From Liolophura sinensis (taxonomy: Eukaryota; Mollusca; Polyplacophora; Chitonida; Chitonidae), in assembly GCF_032854445.1 (NCBI RefSeq), contig NC_088300.1, positions 35,631,608-35,695,607 on the forward strand: 64,000 nucleotides of DNA, read 5' to 3'. The notes beneath the pieces are model-generated. The model was not told the origin of the DNA. It was given only the letters and a program-made list of their open reading frames with translations, and searched no databases. Made by a program: the position numbers and the translations under genes. Below, in pieces: positions 46,601 to 58,900 of this stretch (position 1 is the stretch's first letter; each line of letters opens with the position of its first letter).

Positions 46601-48091
46601 TTTTGTCTATGGCTGAGTGTAAATTAACATTGTGACTACAACTATAAGCATCCATTTGTATTTTAGATTCATTGATCTACACATGCATGCCATTTCAACG
46701 TGTTCAAATAGGAGAGAATTGTTATTGTGATATGTGTTTTAGGTTCCTTTCCTGGTTCCTGGCCTAAACTACACATTTGACACCTTTGTGGACTGCCTCA
46801 GTGATAAGGGCTTGTCTGATAATGTGAAGGTACTTTTTCTCTCAGATTCAAGAAACAAAAATCATCCTCATCAAGTTTTGCACTTTTTTTATTTATTTGA
46901 TTGGAGTTTCACGCCGTACTCAAGATTATTTCACTTATGTGACCGCAGCCAGCATTATGGTGGAAGAAAACTGGGCCGAGCCCGGGGGTAACCCATGATC
47001 ATCCACTTATTGCTGGTAGTCTTTCCCACGTACAGCTGGAGCGGAACCCAGCATAAGCTGGACTTGAACTCACAGTGACTGCACTGGTGAGAGGCTCCTG
47101 GATCTGGACTTAATGGTATACAGACTTATATGTGATTTACTTTTATTAAGTAATGTAGCCTGTTATTGTATACATGATCAGATGCATGGTGTAAAATGAA
47201 AAGCAGGCATAGGCAAACTTTTATAGATGTACTGATGGTGTCAGTTTAGAATCTCGTCAGAAGGATATCCTGCACAGCAGTGTGTTTATGTTTTTTTCAT
47301 AGAAAGCCATCATTTTTTTTCAGGTAATAAACCATTGCCAATCTACACAAGTGACACTACAAAAGCTGTTAGGAAACAAGTTACACATGTAACTGTTCAC
47401 CAAATAGGGAGTGGGTTGTGGCTGAGTGAACAAGACATATTTTATCTGTAACTAGGGTCCATGAGCTGTGAGTTCAGTCCCAGAGTTAGCAGTGGAATTT
47501 GTGAATTTGCCTGCTTTCACTGTTCATGAGAATTGGTAACAATAAAAAGTCATCCATTGTGCAGTCTAACATTTGTTTTAGACCATGTCTAAATATATGG
47601 TGTGCATCATACATGGAAAAGTTTGTCAGTAACGTGCCAAAAGTCAGAAAGTTTATCCTGTGCACTGTGGTTTCTTCCACCCATAAAACTGACTGTCGTC
47701 ATGTAAGTGAAACATTTCTGAACATGGCAGTAAACAGTCCAATAGACGAATAAATTTACCAGGCCCCAGGATCACGAAGATGTCTTAGACACAAGTCAAA
47801 ACAGGTTACAGGTTAAATTTGTGACTGACCTTAGCAAGTTTTAGCATAATTCAGAGGGTTGTCTTGAACAATCTTTCATGACAGTCTTGAAAACTATGCT
47901 TTTAAAAATTCAAAAATAATATGATAATAATGGCCTGACTAAAGTCAAAGACAACTTGATTCTGATACATTCTGTAACGTGATTCTATTTGTTGTGTTTG
48001 TCAGGTGTTTGTCGTGAGGCCAGGGAACAGTACCCCGTTGTTAACAGCAGTCATCAGTATGCCTGTCAGTGAAACTATGGTCATTGTGTGA
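31663..48091 (+). CDS. BBS1: Bardet-Biedl syndrome 1 protein (BBSome subunit), complete
   Basis: BBS1 is a subunit of the BBSome coat that carries membrane proteins into and out of cilia and binds ARL6. Fifteen exons: 31663-31739, 33371-33540, 34088-34177, 35103-35227, 36046-36092, 36453-36561, 37291-37422, 37908-38014, 38952-39072, 39654-39882, 41420-41578, 44021-44154, 46227-46361, 46743-46829 and 48005-48091. All join in phase (1809 nt, 602 aa; human 593). The N-terminal beta-propeller spans residues ~25-430 ([36 protein letters not shown]), and the GAE-like C-terminal domain ~480-600. Met399 in LIMTTRG corresponds, by recalled alignment, to the residue changed in the human M390R disease allele. 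The exon 1 donor AAAAG|GTGGAG was chosen by phase. Intron 12 begins with a tandem array made from the exon 12 end and its splice donor. Confidence 0.95.
32296..32442 (-). mobile_element. SINE family C, first copy, in BBS1 intron 1
   Basis: On the minus strand this is tRNA-like: 'TTAGTTCAGTTGGTAGAGCG' resembles an A-box region and 'GAGTTCAAATCC' a B box. The arms do not fold as a proper tRNA. A sister copy sits 100 bp downstream in the same orientation. Confidence 0.7.
32537..32682 (-). mobile_element. SINE family C, second copy
   Basis: This matches 32296-32442 over its whole length (shared 'cactangtgggtcacacaag'-like block, 'gctctaccaactga', 'aagggaaattcc'). It could be an independent insertion or a local duplication. 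Confidence 0.7.
32740..32897 (+). mobile_element. SINE family B, 3' half
   Basis: Body 'cctgtggatggtcgtggg' and tail 'gagtatggcgtaaaacatc' with (aaat)n, in BBS1 intron 1. The tRNA head is absent. Confidence 0.7.
34266..34640 (+). mobile_element. SINE family D with tRNA-like head and family-A-like tail
   Basis: The head near 34270-34345 has a B-box-like 'gggatcaaaccc'. The 3' part ('cctcgtcatcatatgactg') matches the 3' part of family A at 41060-41080. It is inserted in BBS1 intron 3 with minus-strand open frames that are incidental. Confidence 0.6.
34668..34730 (+). mobile_element. SINE family B tail fragment
   Basis: Only the last ~60 bp remain: 'gtataggtgaaatattt', then 'gagtacggcataaaacacc' and (aaat)n. 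Confidence 0.6.
35525..35706 (+). mobile_element. SINE family B, degraded copy with a poly-G expansion
   Basis: The body is recognisable ('catgggaaggtctgtcagca', 'ggccggtttcctccc'). A run of about 18 G at 35602-35619 replaces the usual 'ggttgtgggtttcccc' region. The tail runs into the inverted copy at 35707. Confidence 0.65.
35707..35952 (-). mobile_element. SINE family B, inverted copy flanked by a plus-strand tail
   Basis: 35707-35912 is a minus-strand copy ('tgttttacgccgtactcc' at its start). It is followed directly at 35913-35952 by the tail of a plus copy ('ctgcgtaaaacaccagtc'). The order plus body, minus insert, plus tail is what an insertion of one SINE into the 3' end of another would leave. 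It sits in BBS1 intron 4. Confidence 0.7.
36656..36918 (+). mobile_element. SINE family B, near full length
   Basis: tRNA-like head 'ctccgtggctgaggtgatta', body 'gaaggtctgtcagcagcctg', tail 'tatggcgtaaaacacc'. It lies in BBS1 intron 6, about 95 bp after exon 6. Confidence 0.8.
38675..38932 (+). mobile_element. SINE family B, near full length, abutting BBS1 exon 9
   Basis: Head 'gcatagggggttagcatg', B-box-like 'gagttcaagtcc', tail 'gagtacggcgaaaaacacc' and (aaat)n. It ends about 20 bp before the exon 9 acceptor, so its A-rich tail directly precedes the polypyrimidine tract. Confidence 0.8.
39330..39572 (+). mobile_element. SINE family B, near full length
   Basis: Head 'gtggctcagttggttagcg', B-box-like 'gtgagttcaagtcc', body 'gggaaggtctgtagcaacct', tail 'gagtatggcgtaaaacacc'. 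It sits in BBS1 intron 9, about 80 bp before exon 10. Confidence 0.85.
40783..41125 (+). mobile_element. SINE family A, full length
   Basis: This copy has an A-box-like 'tagcacagttggtagagcg' in the head, a weak B-box region 'gagtcgagtca' and the body 'aaaagaggaagttgtaactt'. The tail is 'gagtacgacgttaaacccc' ending in (cgca)n. It is the reference copy for the family and sits in BBS1 intron 10. Confidence 0.85.
41604..41806. mobile_element. MITE with terminal inverted repeats, related to 27508-28183
   Basis: It starts 'gacagattccacaaac' and ends 'ggctttgtggagaaatctgtc', with inverse-complementary ends over about 40 nt and a short centre. It begins 25 bp after BBS1 exon 11, in intron 11. Confidence 0.7.
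41807..43590. other. BBS1 intron 11, unique part
   Basis: I see no repeat array or gene in this 1.8-kb stretch. A short repeated 'ttcttggggtgacc' block occurs around 42285-42440. Confidence 0.5.
43592..43762 (-). mobile_element. SINE family B, 5'-truncated
   Basis: On the plus strand: 'tttatttgactggtgtttta', then 'gcagagcccgcggggaaacc' and 'ggccggagaggaag'. The head is missing. It lies in BBS1 intron 11. Confidence 0.75.
44105..45770 (+). repeat. 87/88-bp tandem array of the BBS1 exon 12 end plus its 5' splice site
   Basis: There are nineteen near-identical units. The first unit's exonic half is the true end of exon 12 (encoding [12 protein letters not shown], ending at 44154). Each unit holds ~50 nt of exon, CAG|GTAAGT and ~37 nt of intron. 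Donor G positions are 44155, 44243, 44330, 44417, 44504, 44591, 44678, 44766, 44854, 44942, 45029, 45116, 45204, 45291, 45378, 45465, 45552, 45639 and 45726. Three copies (45029, 45378, 45726) have G-to-T at the donor, and 45639 reads GTAATT. Reading past the true donor hits a stop at 44229. The period of 29 codons makes both strands look open, but no separate protein is implied. Confidence 0.95.
45771..46165 (+). repeat. Decayed copies at the 3' edge of the exon-12 donor array
   Basis: About five diverged units retain 'aacccagcagaacctctta'-like and 'ctctcagcacag' blocks, but GTAAGTGC has become gtaattta or ttaattta. They lie just before the exon 13 acceptor at 46226. Their greater divergence suggests they are older than the homogenised block. 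Confidence 0.8.
46888..47110 (-). mobile_element. SINE family B, inverted
   Basis: 'ttcacgccgtactcaagatt' at the left and 'ggacttgaactcacagtgac' at the right mark a nearly complete minus-strand copy in BBS1 intron 14. Confidence 0.8.
47412..47757 (+). mobile_element. Diverged SINE with family-B-like tail
   Basis: A tRNA-like head region ('gtggctgagtgaacaag', 'gtgagttcagtccc') is followed by 'ccacccataaaactg' and a tail 'ggcagtaaacagtcc'. It is old and diverged, in BBS1 intron 14. Confidence 0.45.
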
Positions 48092-50282
48092 AATTTCAAT
48101 TAGAGCTGATCTCCAAGAGTCTTATTCCAACATATATGGACTGCTCGGACTGCTCGGACAGAATTTATGCGACTTCCTAATAATTATGACGCAACGTCTT
48201 CAGTGTTATGCCTGTTTCTTGTGCTGATGTGCTCAAACAGGCCCAGGACATACTGAAGACCCAGGATTTTGGAGAGAAGATCTGTTAGCATTAAGATAAA
48301 GAGTTTTCGATGCTGGTGATATTAAAGAGATTATGATCTTGCTGAAAAAAACAAATGCTGTGTATCTACCTTTAACATTATCTATTACTGGATTGCATCA
48401 GAATTTAGTCAGCTTTTTAATAGCATGAAGGAGGGGGATCCCTGTGATAAATTCAAAGTTTAGTGACAGGGTTGGCCTTACTCTTGGGAGGTATTATCTT
48501 GTGAAATAAAGCAGCCCTTTTGACCTGAAACAGTTCAGGCCTATGTCATGTATAGTGTGCGGTTCCTTCCTATGAAAATTTGGACTGTATGTGCATGTTG
48601 TAAAGCTGATGCAATGATGATGTTGTGGACAAAGTATTGTTAGACCCGAATGTAATTGCCAGCTTTGAACAAAATCATGTCTTCATTTGATCTAGGAGAA
48701 CATTGCTGTATTTTACCTGGAACTGGAATAATTTGAATGATGGGGCTCATAGGACTGTATATCAAAGTGTGTATCATAGAACTGTATATTGAGGTCGTCT
48801 TACTCTTCGTTCAAGTACCTGACCACTGGTGTGTGCATTACTTTTCGCAGACGCGACACCAATGTAATATTGCATTCCGAAGACACAAATCCTGTGATGC
48901 CTTAACTGAAGAAAAAGAGGCCAGTTATATTGTTTGGTTAATTGGTTTCTTGAAACGATTCATTAAATTGCAAATCATACAGCAATTTTGCACGTCTGAT
49001 GTAGTGTATTTGAAATAGTCACAATATTTGTAAGTAGATTTTCTGTGCCATCAGGAAGTATTGATATCGCCATAAGAAAAGCACATAGTTCCCTTCAGTC
49101 ATGTACTAGTATGTCATTTAGTGCTCAGTAGTGTTGTATATATTACGTTCAAATCCGTCCATAAAAAGAATCAGATTTTTAGTGATATCTATCATTAAAT
49201 CCGTCCTTCTTGTCGTGCTAAATGCTTGTACTTATCATGTGCTCATAAATAATAATAAAAGGTAGCAATACACAATACCAGTGTGTACATGTTAGCTGTT
49301 GGACTCTTCACTAAAGGGCTAAATATTGTTATTCAGATATGGTCAGGAAAACTGTGTCGTGACATATATACCCATTTTACATGATTAGTGTCCTAAATAA
49401 GTTTCCCATCTCCCATCATTATGGAGACACCTGTAATTACATCCTGTCTTGGTCAGCTGTTCAAATGGCTCAATAAAATAAAAACAACTACAACTGTAAT
49501 AATAATGTGTTTTTTTGTTTTTATTTTAGCTTTACAAAAGTATCTGGCTATAGACATATATACGATCTACATTGAGCAATATTAATTAAATTGAAGCATA
49601 AACAAGTCTAATCTACAAATGGCATTTGATTTTCGCCAGATTATGTCAGTAGGGACAACATATTGCAGGAAGGCCCGTCACTTTACTCTGGATTTTTCAG
49701 TTTGACATGAATGTATTCACCTGTTGTGAAGTGATATTGTAAAATAAATCAGCTTTTCCTATGTATATGTCTACATAGTAACCTCTGAATTTTAATTTTG
49801 GAATGCATTGACGGTATTACATTAGCAAAAAAATAAACCACCATAAGGTGCAACTGTCAATCACATAAATCCAGTGCTAAGTGACGGGTCTTCCCACAAT
49901 TCGTTACCCCTAATTACAAAATCATGTGGCTCTTTTAAGATTGCCATGGAAGTCTACATACCCATGGAAGTCTACATACAGCTTATTGTTCTTGATGAGC
50001 TTTTGGGAACAACAACCCCGTAACGACGACTAGATCCAACACACTGCTGGACATGCTGGTGCATTAGTTCTTTGTTCTGTTGCATATCACGTATAAATAT
50101 CTACATGTACATGACAAATAATGTGACAAGTCGAGACTACATAGTCTATACACAAACTGACAAAAAAAAAAGACAAGAAAGGAAGTAGATTTGCTAAGAT
50201 GTAGCAAATAGTCTTGGAAGTTCTTATTTGTCTCTATGAGGACCTTTCTTGCCTAACATAATCTGAGTCCAACATGCATATC
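48092..50282. other. BBS1 3' UTR and convergent intergenic DNA
   Basis: The start must include the BBS1 3' UTR. No exon, SINE or array is recognised. A 93-codon frame at 48737-49018 has no domain or splice context. Confidence 0.5.
48505..48510 (+). terminator. Candidate BBS1 poly(A) signal
   Basis: This AATAAA lies 414 bp after the BBS1 stop. Further AATAAA/ATAAAA clusters near 49250 and 49470 are alternatives for a longer 3' UTR. Confidence 0.4.
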
Positions 50283-51043
50283 CTTTTGTTCACTCCTGCT
50301 GGATTACATTTTATGGGAAACTCTAACATAGTATACCTTTATAACATGATTCTATGAAGCATTGTTCATGTGTATGTGTGATCATTTATTTGAGCATTAT
50401 GACATGGCCTTCTTGTTCACTACTGCTCGATTACATTTTATGGGAAACTCTAACATAGTATACCTTTATAACACAATTCTATGAAGCATTGTTCATGTGT
50501 GTGTGTGATCATTTATTTGAGCATTATGACATGGCCTTCTTGTTCACTCCTGCTCGATTACATTTTATGGGAAACTAACATAGTATACCTTTATAACACA
50601 ATTCTATGAAGCATTGTTCATGTGTGTGTGTGATCATTTATTTGAGCATTATGACATGGCCTTCTTGTTCACTACTGCTCGATTACATTTTATGGGAAAC
50701 TCTAACATAGTATACCTTTATAACACAATTCTATGAAGCATTGTTCATGTGTGTGTGTGATCATTTATTTGAGCATTATGACATGGCCTTCTTGTTCACT
50801 ACTGCTCGATTACATTTTATGGGAAACTCTAACATAGTATACCTTTATAACACAATTCTATGAAGCATTGTTCATGTGTGTGTGTGATCATTTATTTGAG
50901 CATTACGACATGGCCTTGTTCACTCCTGCTCGATTACATTTTATGGGAAACTCTAACATAGTATACCTTTATAACACAATTCTATGAAGCATTGTTCGTG
51001 TGTGTGTGTGTGATCATTTATTTGAGAACTATGACATAGCATT
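50283..51043. repeat. 126-bp tandem repeat, six copies
   Basis: Units share 'cgattacattttatgggaaa', 'agtatacctttataacacaa' and 'gcattgttcatgtgtgtgtg'. Start points are near 50287, 50413, 50540, 50665, 50792 and 50917 (period 125-127 bp). The copies are almost identical, so the expansion is recent. It lies between the convergent ends of BBS1 and the KIZ-like gene. Confidence 0.93.
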
Positions 51044-52929
51044 TTGCTTTTTTGTCAGATGGTATGTACAGGAATAGGCTGATATATACAAGTATTCAGA
51101 CAATATTTAAGCTCGCATTGATTATGCAAAAAATTTATTCTTATGAAATATAAAATATTGTAAACATTACAAAAAAAACCCGACAAAATACAAAAAAAAA
51201 ACATGAGATTGGAAATTCCCATCACTTCATTTATGAAGGATATACAATCAATATAAAAATTCTCAAATTTTGATCATAACTGCATTTGAATATATGAAAA
51301 AAGAAAAAACAAATAGTTAACTACATGTAAGTTGCCATTTATTTTTTAATAGAAGCTTTGGAAGAAAGTATTCAGATATCTAACTTGCCTCCAACTTCCT
51401 TGGTTTGACAAAAGGCATGGCTTCAATTTATACATCTACCTAATATGCATACCAAGTACATCAATTTTTCATTCCACTACATTCTAAATTTTGTTTGGCA
51501 CTATCTAAAATAATTTCTGTAAAGGTAATCTACTTTAAAAAAAAATATACACCATTTTCTCTTTAGAAACAATGATATCTTTGGCCTTCTGATTATTTCT
51601 CTTAGCAGTTAGGTTTATGGGTGCAGGACATCAGCTTTGGTTAACTGTTATGCTTCACTAAACACATGAATCTGATCGAAAGCCATAACCCAACCAGACA
51701 CTACTGCATTCAAGTATTTTAACTCCTTGTCATGGGTCTCTAATGAACAGGGAGAATGGCATCTGACAGATTTAGTCAGAGTTGACCCACAGAAAAGATT
51801 CACAGGTAAAGAGATCACAAGAAAAAAAGACGAGTTAAGCACGCACCATCATTATATGGATCTTATAACCTGATTGTAATACCACAATGCTACAAGCCAA
51901 AAAATGTCCATTCTAAATTATATATCACATAGGGAAATCACCACTGATCTACTTTGTGGCCAGTTTCATCAAACAGGAAAACTTTCTGTGAGACCCCATA
52001 GATTTCCATCTTTGTTACGTAAAATTTTTATCCAGTATTAATACTCGAGATCAATATTGGAATGTTATACAAAAAGTAACCAGCATACAGACACTGAGAG
52101 ATCGGAATCAGAAGAAGAATTCTGTTCAACCTGGTCAGTGATCAAACAAATGTTACCATCTTAATACGTTTGTTGTAGTAAACATTGAGCGAAGCAGAGA
52201 TACAGTACACTGGACTGTACACCAGTACAAGAGGAGGTGTGGATAGAAGGTTTCAGATTTTCAATACTGATTGTGGCAAGCAAGAGAGACTCAGGAATAA
52301 AAGATGTAATAAATTACACTGGAGTGGGATTCTCTTGTAATCCTGGATCCATACCAAATTTTGCAGGAGTTTCTCATTATCTGTACTGAAATCTTAATCA
52401 AGAAGACAACCATGAGTAAATTTATATATATTTTTGCACAACAACAATCGAATCCTTGTACTGTAAACAAATTTTAAATGTAGAGTAGTTTTTTTTAACA
52501 AAAACTCACATCTGTGTCAACAAAATATTATAATACACACAGTTCTTCCGAAGAGGAACTTTTCCTGATAGTTTTTAAACGAAAGTGAACTCCTCTAAAC
52601 TGAGAGGGTCCACACTCACAATAAGCCACAGAAAGGCTCAACAGTCAGGCCTTTACACTACCTGGATATACATGTAGCAGGTAGATTAATTAATTATCAT
52701 GCACACAGCATGGCCTGATTTATATTATGCACATATATACATGCTATTGTTTCAGTCAGGAATGCAGTTTGAGATTATTATTATTATGCTGTTACCCAGA
52801 CCTATACACTAATGTACATTTATCTTATCTTTTCTTTCTTTTTTCTATGGTTTGATTCAGCAGGAGGCACATTTGCATAACTTTCTTTGTTAACAACTCG
52901 GCACGTGGTACATGGAGCTGTGTATTCAT
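51044..52929. other. Probable 3' UTR and downstream region of the KIZ-like gene
   Basis: This is A+T-rich with no recognised repeat. Minus-strand AATAAA occurs at 51133-51138 and 51338-51343. If either is used, the 3' UTR would be about 1.6-1.8 kb. Confidence 0.4.
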
Positions 52930-55900
52930 TCATCCATAGAAATCAAAGTCATCATCCAAACTGGCCTTGCTTTTGGATTTGCCGCCTGACATCGGGAATT
53001 CTAGATCAGTGTCAGAATCCAGGTCTGAGCCAATCTTCAGAGCTGTGAACAACATGAAAATAATATTTATTAATATCAAACAAATTCGGTTACATTTTAC
53101 ATTATTAGATGCTTTGAACGAATTTGCTATTCTTCCAAAATGTGTGTATATAATGTATTTCTTAGATTTGTAACCTACATGTAATACATACTTGGGGATC
53201 TCACATGAAATAGCCATGTTAGTGGTATGACATTTCAACCAGATACCAATGACACAGGTTTCCATGAAACATACCTATGACCCTGGTGAACCACACTGTG
53301 GTCCTGTAGGTGCATGCTTTTAGATGGTCGACATGTAATAATGGCAATTTAAATGTAGGTTCATGATGATGTCTAGAGTTGGATACCCAGACCCAATAAT
53401 CAATTTTCAAGTTAAAACTCATTTATCACTATATTTACATTAGTTCTATTGTACCTTGTGACCCGTCAAAAGTACAACACAACACTTTTTGATTACATTT
53501 ACTATAACAGAAGCATTTGATAAAATGGTGACAATAAGGACATTAAGGTAGATGAACACTGGAGAAAAGTGAGGAGATGAATGCTTGTGAACTTCAAAAG
53601 TTCTTGAAGGTTCATTTGTGTAGTCAGAGCAATTCTGTCCAAGCACTAAGTAAATTGAAATCACCAAAACATGTCTAACAATTTTGACAAGTCACATGAT
53701 ACAGCAGGAAGTTTTTCAGCTACAAAAGAGTTGTAACACGAAACCTTGTTTTGTGGACTAGAAACCGTGCAATGCCAAGAAAGTGTAAAATCCACAATAA
53801 TAATAACAGTCATACTTACTCATACTTTCTAAATGACATCAACCAATCAGGTGGTGGATAGACAAAGGTGTCATCTTATAAGCATGCTACTTTCGGAGCA
53901 AGCCCTAGTGAGATCATGCTAACACCTTACACTCACAAATCTTGGCTTTCCCCACCTTTAAAACTGCTCTTAGAAAAATATGTTCTGCAATATTTATCTG
54001 TATGTATAATATAGTTTTGGCGGTTACCTGAATTTCTGGACATACCACCCAGAGGTTTAAAGCTTGCATTTGTGCCACTGTGGATTAAGAAAATAATATG
54101 CATAAACACAAGTAAATGTATGTTCAAAAAACACAAAATGTGCATAGGAGGGGAAATCAGAGACAGAAAGGATATTTACACCTCATTCCTTCCTCAGATT
54201 CTTTCTCTTTTATCACATTACTGTACCCTTTCCCACCTGACAAATGACATTCCATGCTGCCTATAGTTTACATAAATTCCCAATAGATAAGATATCCCCA
54301 AACAAGTCGACCACTGAAATGTATGGGTCAAACTAGATATTGTTTCATTTTCTTCATTATAATAATCTAACAGCAAATGAGCACAAACTCGACTCTCTCG
54401 TCCTCCATCTCTGTGATTTACCTTTTCGCTCCGGTGAACACCCAGGCACCATGTTAAAAGACAGAATGTAAAAAATTTGACCGCCCAATAAAACAACTTC
54501 TAGAGATACTTAATCAGAGTTCAGTTGAGCACGCCACTGTAGCTGAAGAATAAGGAAATTACACACATAGAGTACAAACATTTATCAGCTGCCCTATTAC
54601 CTGGTCTGGTCAACAGTGGGTGTATAGACTGGGGACATTGGGGGAGACGTGGAGCTGATCTCAGACATGACATCATCCAGCACAGGGTCAGGGGGAGGCG
54701 CAGACGCCAAGGCGGCAGGGCGAGGGCTACGGTTAGGCCGGCTCCCTGCTTTGCTGAAAACATGGCAACATAAATGTTTGTGAATTTTATTTTCCTGGAG
54801 TCTTCTACTTGACACAAGGCTTATCACCATACATTATATTTATTTGGATACTTAGTGTATGGGAGCGTTGACGTCTAATTCCAAGCCGAAGAGTTGGGGA
54901 AACCACATAAATCCCGTAGGAAATCAACATAGCCACTCATAAACCCCAAGAAACTCTGCTCCATGGGATGATGAAAGGCCAACAAATCAGAATACAATCA
55001 CATTTATCAGTGGGATGAAATAGTAAACCAGATTGTATACAAAAGAAGATGTACTGAATATCGGACCATTCATAAGATTGTCACTGTCTCGCTGCGATCA
55101 TCAGGCCCTGGACCAACGAGGGCATGTGTTCAAATCCAGCTCTGGCTTAGACTTTGTCAATAGGTCTGTCAGGTATCTGACAAAGGTTCAGTTACCTCCA
55201 CCTATTATCCTGAAGGCTGTCATATAACTAAAATAAGACAGGGTTTACCAAAGTAATCACAAATCAGATTTCATATTTAACAGTGATGTCTCCCGAGGCA
55301 CGGATAGTTCACCTTCTGGGCGTGCGAGGAGAGAGAACTGAGGCAAATTGTTTCTCTACGTCGTCATCAGTGTCATCCTCCTCTCTCTGTGGCTCCGTGG
55401 CACCACCCCTTGAGAATGTCCCAGACAGCATGTTTCTGTAGGCCTCTGTTTCTGCTCAAACAAAATCAGCCCACATTCACCTTCTGCTATAATCAGTATA
55501 GTACTACTCACAACCACATTGTTCCTTTGAAAAAGAGATTTAAATTGTTTACATAGATGTAGGTGATAGCTGTGAGGAAGATTTTACATGTATAATCATA
55601 AAATATTATGCTAAGAAGGAAAGGACATCAGAAGATATGGGTAACTGCAACTGACCCAATATTTTGCCCACTAAGTGCATATGCAGAGACAAATAACAGT
55701 CATAAAACATTACTTCTGAAGCTGGAACTTACACTGTCCAAGAGGATATCATCATGCCTCCTAAACAAACCTCAAAATCCCTTTTAAGGTCAATAGAACT
55801 CTCAAAATCAAGCAGAACTGTGAATCGCCCAATATCACCGATTTCAAAAGAAAAAGGTACAGTCTGAGAAGGACCCACAGAGAATACTGATACAGATATT

Positions 55901-58900
55901 CTGTTTAGTTCCAGTTAAACGTATGAGCTTTTTCTACAGTACAGAAGTGAGTGAGTGAGTGGGTGGGCGGGCGGGCGGGCGGGCGAGCAAGCGAGCGAGC
56001 GAGCGAGCGAGCGAGTGAGTGAGTGCTTGGGGTTTAACGTCGTACTCAACAATTTTTCAGTCATATGACGACGAAGGAATCCTTAGGGTGCATGTACGTG
56101 TAATGTGCCTCCTTGTTGCAGGACGGATTTCCACCGCTCTTTTATTTAGTGCTGCTTCACTGAGACGACTTACAGAAGGCAAGTAAGCCACCCCAACCCG
56201 AGCCATTATACTGATACGGGTCAACCAGTCATTGCACTATCCCCTTCATGCTGAACGCCAAGCGAGGAAGTTACAACTTCCTCTTTTAAAGTCTTAGGTG
56301 TGACTCTATCAAGCAGTACGGAAGTAAATCTTAGTAAAAAATCAATTGTTACAGGTAAATGACCCACGTCATGCTGACAACATTTACCATTTAAAGGAAG
56401 TGAGTCTTTTGGTAAACTCTGGTCAAAGAAGTCTGATTCTTCATCAGTCTGTTTGTCAATCATGCTGCCAAAGCTGAGAGGTGGCACTGGAAATCAGAAC
56501 GTAAAGCAGGGTCAAATAATTGTCTGAATGATTTAATGTTGGTGTTTGACAGTATGCTTAAGAATTGTTCATTAACATGATGGCGGTTAGCTTTGTGGGT
56601 GGAGGAAAACTCTCCAATGTCAGCCAAGTGTCTTATAGAGACTCACATCCATAGAACATTCTTATTCATATCTGATTGTATAGTAATCAGAATACACATT
56701 CATTCATGAGTCAGTTAATCCATACGGGTGTTGTCATAGCAGTATTAGACACTAAATTCATTAGACGAATGAAAAGAAAACACACAATAATAACACAATG
56801 GCTGTTACATCAGGTGTTACTTCTCAGGTTTTGTGGATTTTCTGTGTAGATGCGCTCATGTCTCTCTGCAAATTATCTATGTGATGATGCAGAAAAGCAT
56901 TCCTCCCAGCTTAACAGGGTGAAAGACAAGAAACTCACTATCAGTTGAACACAGCCTAATTTCACATTTAGATCTCACAGAAATTCACAGTGTACTCAAT
57001 GGAATGAGATGGTCTACTAAGCCAATCAAAGTTTTTACAAACATTTTGCCAACATGAATAAAACAATAGCCGTATAAAAATGTATGGTTTATAAACTCTA
57101 AAGTGCCTGTCATCAAAAACATGGGGAAAAACTTATCAAGCTGGTCACCAGCCTATGCCTTGCTGCCTCAATTAGGTGTACTTGTCCCCATAGGTTACAA
57201 ATAACACTGGGAATCTGAGAAAGTGAGAAAAACAGCAAGACTATGTTACCATCCTCAGACGGTCCTGTTTTCTTGGGACTTGCGGGAAGGAGGATGTTTC
57301 CACGAGACGAAAAGGTCACGGAGGATAAATCATCAGGCGTGTCTTCCTCTGGTATGTTCTCCAGCAAGCGCACAATCAAACTAAATGCCTGCAAATACAT
57401 ATCATCATGAAAAATCATGAAACAATGACAATGAATGTCAATTTCACTGGAACAAATTCATTTCACAATAAAATCCAGTTATTAATGGTAAGCAAAGGAT
57501 TGAAAATTTATGTGAGGCTGATGATTTGTTCCCATCATCTGTACTGGCAGTCAAATTTTCTGTTATGAGAAAACACAATATGGGAGGAATGTCTTTGGGA
57601 AAGTAATTAATCAATATTTAGCTGTAGTTGTGAAATGATTTGATTGATCAATAATTAATGACAGCAGTCATTTTACTTAGTGTTAAATAGCCCTTAGCTA
57701 AGTGCACTTATCTCTACAACATACGTTGTCATGGTAGCTAAGGGCAAACTTAGCTAAGTGAGCTTCAAGAAACCGGCCCAGGCTCATTTGGTGATGGAAA
57801 AGTAGGCAGGGCCAAGTAGCCACAACTTCACATCACGAAGTATATGAGGAATATTATCACATTAAGTTTCATCAGTCACTGAAATAACATCATACAACCA
57901 CTCTGGTCAACAGTTAGTTGCTTCAAGTACTGTACTCTTCATCATTCTGGCCAGCATGGGCACCAACAAGTATATTTAAATAACATCAACTTTATTTTGT
58001 GTTTTATGGACAAGTTAACTTCCAACAATAGAATAAAAATAACACTGAAATTCCGCCTTTTTATCTTGTGCGATGTTTTATGATTTTCCAGTTTTTCAAA
58101 GATTTCCAATCATGTAAGTATGTCGGCAACAGAAATAACTGATAAAATGGTCCACAAATTCCCACAAACTAGATAGTCTTCAAGTTTTATTTCTGTTCTT
58201 ATACCCTCCTCCAACATTTAAAAAAATAGATTCCGACCAATAATTAGTAACAATCTACTAATTTGGTCTCAATAAATATATTCTAGAACCCAATTACTTT
58301 TCAATATCTAAGAAACCCATGTGTAACTTGACGCCTTGGATAACACTACATTTATAACCTAACATGCTCTTAGAAGATCTAACTGTGTGCAATGACTGTA
58401 CCTTGTCTTGATTTTCTGACTTATCAGCCACCAGACCTGGTACAAACACAGCCGCTATCTCCTGAGGCCCCATCACCTTGTGCTTCTGCAGTGTACAGAA
58501 GTGTTCAAAGAGCTTATCCCATAATCCCTGACTCTCCTTGTGAAGCTGAGACCTGGCAAATCAAGGAACAGTTTCAAATCAACAAAGTTTGCAACTTATA
58601 AATCTGTTATAAATCCACACAAAAAACACATTCTTTTTTTTTTTTTCATAGAATGACATTTAGATTTTGAAGTCGTATTCGACAAGCTTTTTGAAGGTCT
58701 GATCCAAGTGCTATGGTATACATATACATGTGTAATATCAAAATAAAACAAAACACCTGTAAGAAGCATAACAGACATCTCAGTTCCTTGGATATTTTTC
58801 TATACGTATGCTGCAGGCATAACATGCCATATAATAAGAGAATCATACCTCTGTGAGAGACAATGCAAGCAATTTAAGCAAAAATAAAACCATCAGCAAT

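Noticed and set aside
47758-47960. Possible further MITE starting 'caggccccaggatcacgaag'
   Set aside because: I could not find a matching inverted end, so it stays unannotated.
50283-51043. Possible CRISPR-like array
   Set aside because: Units are contiguous copies without unique spacers, in a eukaryotic genome. Ordinary tandem repeat. The same applies to the other arrays.
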